DNA of 64,000 bases from the NCBI GenBank assembly GCA_963971225.1, contig OZ020269.1, forward strand, positions 25,838,963-25,902,962, in the 5' to 3' direction. The notes under the pieces are model-generated. The model was not told the DNA's origin, did no database searches, and worked only from the letters and a program-made list of their open reading frames with translations. The DNA is from Melieria omissa (taxonomy: Eukaryota > Arthropoda > Insecta > Diptera > Ulidiidae). Position numbers and translations under genes: made by a program. Shown here one piece after another: positions 57,118-64,000 of the stretch (the first letter of the stretch is position 1; every line of letters begins with the position of its first letter).

Positions 57118-58362
57118 CTATAAGTTACTTAAACTATTCAACAGCAAACCCTTCGGAAGTGACAGATCCAAATCGGTAACATTGTTTAATTCCGAGAAGG
57201 CCCTATATAGAGGTGCATTTCTTGCATAATTCGTCCTGGGGACATCTAAATGGAAGGTATCCACCCTCCGCAGACTCCGTTTAGGGACATTAAATGCGAT
57301 TCTTGCTAAAAGATCCGGGCAATCAATAGCACCACATACAATGCTGACTACAAAGGAGCATGCAAGAAGAGAACGCCTAGCATGTAGTGACTTTAAGTTA
57401 ATTAGAAGGCAACGAGAGCTGTAGGATGGTATGGGATCACTGAAGTTCAGCGAACGCAAAGCGAACCGAATGAATACTTTCTGTATCCGTTCAATTCGGT
57501 TTATGGAAGATGCGTGATATGGTCTCCATATTAGCGCGGCATATTCCAATCTAGACCTGACAAAGGTTGTGTAAAGTAATTTGATTGTATACGGATCCGA
57601 AAAGACAGTACTATTCCGACGAACGAAACCCCACATGGCATATGATTTAGAAACAATAAAACTGATATGATTTGCAAAACTTAGTTTTGTGTCGAAGAAA
57701 ACACCTAGGTCTTTAATTTCATTAACCGATTGTAGCACGGAGCCAGAGATGGAATACGATACTTGAAGGGGATCTCTTTTCCTAGTAAAAGTTACATGAA
57801 AGCATTTGCTAACATTTAAAAAAAGATTATTATCATTGCACCAAGACTGAACATTGTCGAGGTCCGATTGTAAGGCAGCAGAGTCCGACAGATTGTGAAT
57901 AACAGCATAAATTTTAAGATCGTCAGCATATAGCAGGAATTTAGCAGACGAAAAACAAGATCCAATGTCGTTAATAAATAAGACAAACAACAAAGGACCA
58001 AGAATGCTCCCTTGGGGGACACCAGAAGTGGCAACAAAGGGCCGCGACGAGATGTTGTCAAGAACGACGGAACAATGCCTATTGGATAGGTATGACTTCA
58101 ACCATTCGAGAAATGTTGAATGAAAGCCCATGCTGGTTAATTTCGAGACCAAAATTCTGTGAGAAACTCTGTCAAAGGCTTTAGCGAAGTCCGTATAGAC
58201 TGTGTCTACTTGGTTGCCATTCTGTAAGGCGGAAAGGCAATCTTCTGTGAATACTGTAAGATTAGATGTAGTCGATCTGCCTTTGACGAAACCATGCTGG
58301 AATGGAGAGATCATGCTCTTGACACAAAAACTTAACTTTTCTTTGACAATGCATTCGTTTAT
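57118..58362 (-). pseudogene. Reverse transcriptase C-terminal half, jockey/CR1-type, 5'-truncated
   Basis: Open from 58362 (after a stop) to the stop at 57118, about 414 codons; the first ATG is at 58314 (398 aa). Motifs in order: PFQHGFVKGRSTTSNL, YTDFAKAFDRVSH (catalytic Asp), SGVPQGSILGPLLFVLFIND, LLYADDLKIY (YADD), then the thumb-like region VNEIKDLGVFFD and RSRLEYAALIW, which is typical of jockey/CR1-group polymerases. The frame is undamaged, but the N-terminal endonuclease is missing, so it cannot retrotranspose on its own. I do not decide between jockey and CR1 clades. Confidence 0.88.
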
Positions 58363-58515
58363 TTAAATGGTTTCATCCATTCAGTCCAAGTGATGAGTAG
58401 TCTGTGCAGTTCTGACATCACCAAACCCCCACACCACGAAAAGGTGACTACTCTGACGGGCGATTGGCCTATTAAAATTTGAAGGAAAATTATCAAATCA
58501 TTGATATGAATTGCA

Positions 58516-58725
58516 GCCGCCGTAGCTCAGCAACCCAGGTTCAAGACTTCGTTGCGCTAACACCGAAAAAAAAAGAAAAACAAAAATTTTTCTTTCGGCG
58601 GTTGTCCTCTTAGCAGGAAATGGCAAATCTCTGACAGTAAAATTGCATATGAAAAAGCTCCCAACTCGCCGTTCGGAATTGGCATAAACCCTTCCAACCT
58701 TGAAAAAATTCGCACGCACAACACG
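58516..58725 (+). mobile_element. tRNA-derived SINE resembling a tephritid family
   Basis: Starts GCCGCCGTAGCTCAGCAA (A box-like), with CCAGGTTCAAGACTTCG (B box), an A-rich stretch with TTTTTCTTTCGGCGGTTGTC, then GCAGGAAATGGCAAATCTCT, ATGAAAAAGCTCCCAA and GCCGTTCGGAATTGGC. This ordered set of words is what I recall from a SINE widespread in tephritid genomes; the family link is from memory. Its A-B box spacing is shortened compared with a tRNA, so this copy is degenerate. The 58498-58821 minus-strand frame is a shadow. Confidence 0.65.
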
Positions 58726-59190
58726 GATGGTCGCGGGCCTTAGTCTCGTAATCGGGCTGTCGTGCCAGTCAATTAAAATTAATGAATTGAAAAAATTGTA
58801 TCTTAAATACATCGCAAACACAATTTCACATCATTTTGAAATTTGAAATTATAAATGTTTATGCCAATGCAAAATATGCTTGAATTTAGTTGTCTTGAAA
58901 TACCCGAATGATTATTTGGTTGGAAATAATTTCGCAAGAATTACCACAAAAAGTATTCATTTACATGAAAAAACATAGAATTTTTACACATTAAGGACAG
59001 TAACCTTGAAAAATCATTAAAAACTGTTCTTTCAGAGAATATTTTAAGAATCACAAAAAGACTTTTTAAAATTTTTAAACAGGATAGTTTGTCTGTGAAA
59101 TAGCGAATGCCTCTTTTTACTTCAAAACTCTATGACATGTGAAATATCGGACTCACAACAAAGTGACACTAATGCCATTTGATGTGTCAC
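58726..59190. other. Unassigned AT-rich interval
   Basis: Nothing recognised. Confidence 0.4.
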
Positions 59191-59191
59191 T

Positions 59192-59334
59192 AGCGGAGTT
59201 CACTTTTCATAGCATATTAGGTGTAAATTTGTTATTATAGCAATTTTTCAATTTTCGCAATGTTTTCGAAAGCAGCTGTAGCGACAGATTGCAACTTTAC
59301 ACGTGAAATGCTATGAAGAGTGAACTACACTACT
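59192..59334. mobile_element. Small inverted-repeat element (MITE-like)
   Basis: 59197-59229 and 59297-59329 are inverted copies with few mismatches: GAGTTCACTTTTCATAGCAT on the left against the complement of ATGCTATGAAGAGTGAACT on the right, followed by GTGTAAA and TTTACAC. The loop is about 65 bp. Flanks do not show a clear target duplication. It would form a strong hairpin in RNA or single-stranded DNA. Confidence 0.55.
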
Positions 59335-59745
59335 GTAAACAACTGAAGAACAGCTATGGCTCAAACCACTCGCCGAGTCCAACCACCCCACTCCACTTTA
59401 GTGTTAGGTACTTGAAAATAGGTAAATACTTGAATTACGTAGACTGTTTTAGAGGAGCTTTCTGAACTTAGGATTTTAATTGTGGCCCAACACACTCGAT
59501 GATTTGCCTCGCATGGAACTCTCGAAATGTTTCAATAGAAACAGTTTATTCTCTTCTCGTTGCCTCTTGCCGAGGTCCTGCAGCTTTCAAGTGCATAAAA
59601 TCGAATTAAAATCTAAATTCAATACCGACAACGGCCTTGAATTCTGCGCCATCAGTTCTTCTCAAATATGTGTATTCCCTACTTCTTCCCACTTTGAGTA
59701 AAATTTTCTTTTAAATCACGCAAAGTCTGCCAATTTTGAGTCACA
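59335..59745. other. Unassigned sequence
   Basis: No recognised feature; the 73-codon frame at 59480-59701 matches nothing. Confidence 0.35.
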
Positions 59746-61800
59746 CTTGCGTTGAACGGTTAGACTGTGCGTGGCGTTGTCATGCGAAACGATTTCCACC
59801 TTTCTGCTGCCCAACTAACTCAAAGCCCGACTCGACCGACTGCCGCTGGCTCACCCGCACACACACGTACACACCAACAAAAACCGACACTGTGCACTAT
59901 TATCATTTGTTTTAACTTAACCAACGCCAGGAGAACAGCACAACTGGCATTTTGGGGGAAAGGCGCTGGCAGCGAACAGGCAGCGGGCGACAGCAGCAGG
60001 TTAGGGTTTGGTTTGGTTTGGTTGGGTTCGGCGTTGGGCGACCTCTGTGTTTGCCACTTGCAGTGGCACTGCTGGCAGGTTTTTTGCGCCCACTTTGATG
60101 ACTGATGTTGTTGTTGTTGCTGTTGTTATTATTGCTGTTGTTTTTATTGTTCATATTATTGTTGTTGTTATTGTGCCATCTCATTCTGTCGTGTGCCTGC
60201 AGGATGAATGCGCCACATTTGTTGGTGCTTCCCGCTCCCGTTGTCCTCTGTGCCTTCCAACGATTCCGTTTGCCTTGTCGTCGTCGCTTAGTTTCGTTTG
60301 CGCCCGGTTCGGCTTTAGCGCTGTCGTAAGTGGTAGAAGTGCACAGAGCGGTTTGCAGTAGTTTAGCTTTTTCTGTTCTGTTCTGCTGCTGCTGTCGCTT
60401 TGCCATGTTTTGCCATTTTGCTCACACGCGCTTTTTTCGCTTTGCTGGTGTGTGGCTTTTTATCCTTTTAGCAAATTTTTTCACTGTTTTGCTGTTGTTG
60501 TTGTTCTAATAATTCATGTTCAGGCATTTGCAGCATTTTGCGTGTGTTTCAGCAGTGGCCGTTATTGTTGTTGTTGTTGTTATTGTTTTAACTGCTGCTG
60601 GCATGTACGAAGGCTTCAGCTAGTTTCCAGCAATGTGTGTATCTGCGAGTTGGTTTTTCATTTCGTATTTATTTGTATTTTCTGCTCATTTGGAAGGCAC
60701 ATTTGTGAGGATGCCACCTTGCACACACTGTGGCAACGCTGCAGGCGCAAATGCTACGCACACACACACACGTACAGCTCACTCAAGCGCACATTTAATA
60801 CATTTGTATCTATGCACTCGCACTGGCACTGCTGGTGTCGCCGCCAGCTCGCACTGCAATCGTTCGTTGAGCGAGCGGGTGGGGGGCGGGAAGTGGGTGC
60901 AGTTCCTGCTGCTGTTGCTGCTGCACACAGTTTATTTATTTGTGCAATTTTAATAACATCAGCTCGTATATTCCTCATGTATGCAGCATTTCCCGGCCGC
61001 CCTCGCCGCCTGTCACCCGCACACGCACGCACACAGACCAGCAGCAGCCCCGCCCCGTTTCGTGCATGCGGCGCCGCTACCATGGCACTGGTGTCACTTC
61101 ATTTGCATATGCAAAAATGTCGCATTTCGCCCCTTGCGAGCCATCAGCCGCCACCGCCGACACTGCAACTGCCACCAGCGCAGCCGAGCCCGTTGCAGCG
61201 AAGGCGCTTTGCCAAAGGGTGTTGAGTCCATAGTTGCTGTTGTTGCAGCTCCAACGCATTGTTGTATCTGCATTGAACTGTGCAGCAACAATAACAACAA
61301 CAACAATAACAATATGAATATAGCCGAGCACCGCAACGTCCACTCAGCAGTGGCAGCATTGCCGCAACGCCGCAGTTTGTGCTCGAATTCGCCATTTGCC
61401 GTTTTCCATATTTCGTGCTGGCCGACTGTGGCTGTGTGGTGTTTTGTGTGCGCCGCTCTGCGCTTTGTTTATTCATCGCCAGCACTTTTGTATGCGTTCC
61501 GAAAATACCCGAAGCATAAATTTATGAGTGGCAAAACCAAATAGACAAATGGACAACAAACGACGGCAGGCGAGCGGGCGGGCGGGCCAAAGGGTTTAAC
61601 AAAACTTTGTAATTGGTAACAAAGCTCCAAAAAAACAGAAATCGAGGCAACAGACAAACGTTCGCATGCGACAAGCTTATGGTTTTTGCATGTACTATGT
61701 ATGTATGTAAGTATGTACATACATACTTATATAAATGTGGCTGATGAGGAGAAGAAGAAGAATAAAAAGTAGAAGAACAAGACAAATAAGAAGCAAAAAC
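59746..61800. other. Simple-repeat-rich, GC-richer noncoding block
   Basis: GTT runs on the plus strand at 60107-60175, 60490-60515 and 60560-60590, CA runs near 60755-60770, and a CAA run at 61285-61312. Frames of up to 271 codons are repeat-rich and lack domains. A palindromic GTATGTACATACATAC stretch sits near 61705-61730. Confidence 0.45.
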
Positions 61801-61879
61801 AATTGCTACTCAAAAGGTGTTGACGTTGCTTTTAGTTTGTTTCAAGTTTGTTAGAGAATTGCGCACAATTTTAGTTGAT

Positions 61880-62262
61880 TTTACTAAGGAAATGAAATAA
61901 CTTTTAAACGTGAAAATAAATTTGAAAAATTAAAAAATACAATTGAAATATGAAAAAAAAATTGAATTCATAATAAAATTGTTTACTAGAAATAGATATT
62001 TTACTTAGGATTACCTAAAATTTGCTAACACGACATAAGAAAAATAATAAATAATAATAAAAATAAATAAGAAGAAATAATAAAAAAAGAAATAAAATAA
62101 ATAAAAATTAAATATTAAAAAAATAATAAAAAAATAAATATTAAAAAAATAATAAAAAAATAAATATTAAAAAAATATTAGAAAAATAAATATTAAAAAA
62201 AGAATTAAAAAATAAATATTAAAAAATAATAAAAATATATAAACTTTTCACAAAAAAAATAA
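61880..62262. repeat. A-rich low-complexity tract with AAATAAATATTAAAAA units
   Basis: Near-pure A/T; the phrase AAATAAATATTAAAAAA repeats about five times at roughly 32 bp spacing between 62095 and 62225. Confidence 0.85.
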
Positions 62263-63430
62263 AACTCATCAAATCAAAAGTTAATAGAATTGCTAAAGAA
62301 AATACAGATATTTAAAAATGAAAAACCATACAAATGACCACAATATTTTTTCTAGTATTACTTAATTTGTTGTATGCATGTTTGAATGCTCAATAATTGA
62401 TTCCATCTCGAAATAATACGATAAACCACCTACAACCATAGGGGCTGTGCTGCTGAGTCAATGAACTACGCGTGTTTGCTTTCGTATTCGTATTTTACTG
62501 GGACATTTGCACGAAGCAAAGCATTTGTCTTGAGAATGATTGGACACACCCAATTAAATGGTTCGATAGTCAATAAACTATGAGTGTTTTCTTTCGGATT
62601 CCAAGTCTTGAGAGTTGATCAGATTTAATGAAATGCTTCAATTGTCTTTGCTCATCTCGATTGATACTAACTAAACTTGAACTCGGCTTAGCTTTCCTAT
62701 GCTTTCTTTGTTCTAACTTTACAATGAACCTTTTCAATTGTTCTCTGCCGTTTATTTTATACTCTTGAACCGCCTCATTTTGTTGTAATGAACAGCTCTT
62801 CAATATCAAACACCCAGACAACACACAGACTGCATAGTAGAACGTTGTTTTTCTATTGAATAAACTAAGGTTGCTGGCATAATGAATTCGATATGAGAGA
62901 AGCCCAAGAAACTAATCTCACTAACTACTAACATTGTTAGTAACCTAATTTAGTTTGACATGTCAGCTGATCGACCTGTCATACCCGAAAGCTGTACAAC
63001 TGGTTGTCCCAGACATGGAATATAAATTTACAACATAACCGTAAACATAGATTTCTGTGTTGATTTGGTTTATGTCTACGAAAAACGTAATCAGCTGAAG
63101 ATTCCGCTAAGGGAAATGTTGTTACTCTGTTTTGAATGAATTAGAAAATGAATAGATCTTAAATGATTCTTAAATGTACATAATGGAATGAAAATTTTGT
63201 TATTTATGTGAATACCATGTAGACCGCAGTAGAACGTTGTTTCTCCATCGAAGGGCTTATGAATGATTCCAGACTTAATTGAATGTGACAGAAGGCCCAC
63301 AAACTTATATATCTTAGGTAGCTCCCCAAGCACTTGGCTTGTATGGACAGACAAAACCCACTTAGAACCATAACAGCTTCTGAGTCTCATTAAGACAGCA
63401 GAACTAAGAACATTAACATTACGATTGAAA
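62263..63430. other. AT-rich DNA, nothing recognised
   Basis: Two minus-strand frames of 84 and 99 codons (62570-62824 and 63091-63390) have no recognised domain. AGTAGAACGTTGTTT recurs at about 62836 and 63229, suggesting an old local duplication. Confidence 0.35.
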
Positions 63431-63431
63431 G

Positions 63432-63738
63432 TAAGGTTAGGTTATGGTGGCTGCAAGATCCGTTCTGATACCATGTGATACAACACACATTTCAAGCGGA
63501 TTGGGGAAGGGGTGAGGGAGGGGACCAACAAGCGAATCCGAACGATGGTTGGAAGTTTTTCTTTCACACTTGGAGATTTTGCCATTGCTTGCCAAGAGCG
63601 CACTTGTGCGATTCTTGTAATTCTCATCTGTTTCATGTGGGTAGCGATAGAAGTAGACGAGTGTTTCACCAGCCCGAGCTAGGATTCGAACCTAGGGCCT
63701 CTGGGATGAGAAGCTAACGCGCTACCCACTGGACATAG
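63432..63738 (-). mobile_element. tRNA-derived SINE family copy 2
   Basis: On the minus strand, from about 63738: CCAGTGGGTAGCGCGTTAGC (A box), then CCCTAGGTTCGAATCCTAGC (B box and T-stem-like arms) about 35 bp later, a spacing and look close to a tRNA. A body follows that is shared with 46738-46895. The end is uncertain; GGTTAGGTTA on the plus strand at about 63436 may mark it. RNA polymerase III promoter function is inferred from the boxes. No acceptor stem pairing was confirmed, so it is not called a tRNA gene. Confidence 0.7.
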
Positions 63739-63875
63739 TACAGTATTGAACTATTACCAATCTAATTGAATCAATTAAATTTTAAAGCTGTCCTCAACTT
63801 CCTATGTTATTGTACCAATCTAATGAAATTAGATAAGATCAATTCTGGAACTGCATTACATACTAAAATTCTGAT

Positions 63876-64000
63876 TTAACTGGCTATAGCAAATTGTTAT
63901 AAGATTATGGCTGAAAATCCGCTCCGAAAAATCACTCCAGACGTCTCTGATATAAGCATGAGTTCTAGCTTCTTAGCTTCTTCTGCGGGCTGATTCGGTA
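63876..64000 (-). mobile_element. Decayed RTE 3' end, running off the window
   Basis: Colinear with 53841-53960 of the intact RTE: AACTGGCTATAGCAAATTGT for AACTGGCCATAACAACCCGT, then CCGCTCCGAAAAATCACTCC and GACGTCTCTG at matching spacing. Many substitutions. It continues past the window edge. Confidence 0.7.

Larger units (their letters stand above)
53760..58362 (-). mobile_element. 5'-truncated jockey/CR1-type retrotransposon carrying a nested RTE
   Basis: On the minus strand, coding sequence (58362-57118) is followed by a short 3' UTR. The UTR is interrupted by the RTE (53817-57082 plus target duplication) and resumes at 53802, ending in a (TAAA)n tail at about 53786-53760. The 5' end is lost inside the reverse transcriptase region near 58362; no endonuclease or first ORF is present. 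A target duplication for this outer element was not found. Confidence 0.8.

Noticed and set aside
60410..61225. 271-codon plus-strand open frame
   Set aside because: Low-complexity, repeat-derived residues, no recognisable domain or splice context.
63675..63738. Intact tRNA gene on the minus strand
   Set aside because: A and B boxes are good, but a paired acceptor stem was not confirmed and the body is shared with 46738-46895, so it is a SINE.

Overview
The window looks like nuclear DNA of a higher fly, most likely a tephritid fruit fly (Bactrocera/Ceratitis/Anastrepha group). The evidence is many (GTT)n/(CAA)n and (GT)n runs in GC-richer blocks, AT-rich intervening DNA, almost no protein-coding sequence, and a dense population of insect transposons: mariner/Tc1, pogo, piggyBac-like and hAT-like MITEs, RTE and jockey/CR1 retrotransposons, and tRNA-headed SINEs. 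One SINE resembles a family I associate with tephritids. The species is an inference.

The layout alternates between two kinds of DNA. (1) GC-richer, simple-repeat-rich, apparently single-copy blocks lie at about 1.86-7.96, 13.55-15.9, 17.3-19.1, 24.9-30.15, 34.35-35.6, 43.3-45.5, 49.5-51.6 and 59.75-61.8 kb. They look like the noncoding DNA (long introns, 5' exons, enhancers) of fly developmental genes. Almost all open frames in them are low-complexity repeat translations and are not annotated. The one plausible host coding segment is a 36-codon first exon at 44977-45084, with a leading hydrophobic segment, an in-phase GTAAGT donor and a two-codon uORF just upstream. (2) AT-rich stretches between the blocks hold mobile and satellite DNA.

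Mobile DNA from left to right: a TTAA-flanked MITE (5501-6044, with an inverted second copy at 42698-43239); a wrecked mariner split by a foldback element (8.53-10.35 kb); a degenerate Tc1-like element with a duplicated right end (10379-11800); a long-armed foldback element (12082-12800); an ~89 bp satellite with traces of a three-unit higher-order repeat (15.95-17.0 kb); a TTAA element with nested inverted repeats (19928-20647); a diverged long-period repeat containing a pogo-like MITE (20.85-23.16 kb); a ~62 bp satellite (23.26-24.47 kb); an internally deleted mariner with near-perfect ends (36140-36892); five copies of a hAT-like MITE, one carrying a nested TTAA element; a TA-flanked element with five internal copies of its terminal motif (37439-38332); two relics of the RNase H end of a non-LTR element (41.17-42.6 kb); and a nested pair near the right side. 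In that pair an apparently full-length RTE element with an intact 994-codon ORF (53817-57082, 14 bp target duplication) sits inside the 3' region of a 5'-truncated jockey/CR1-type element (53760-58362). Three decayed RTE fragments and several SINEs complete the picture.

I see no CRISPR array, operon, rRNA gene, intact tRNA gene or bacterial-type defence or biosynthetic system. The main interest is transposon architecture: nested insertions with legible target duplications, MITE formation by internal deletion, and unusual terminal-repeat layouts.
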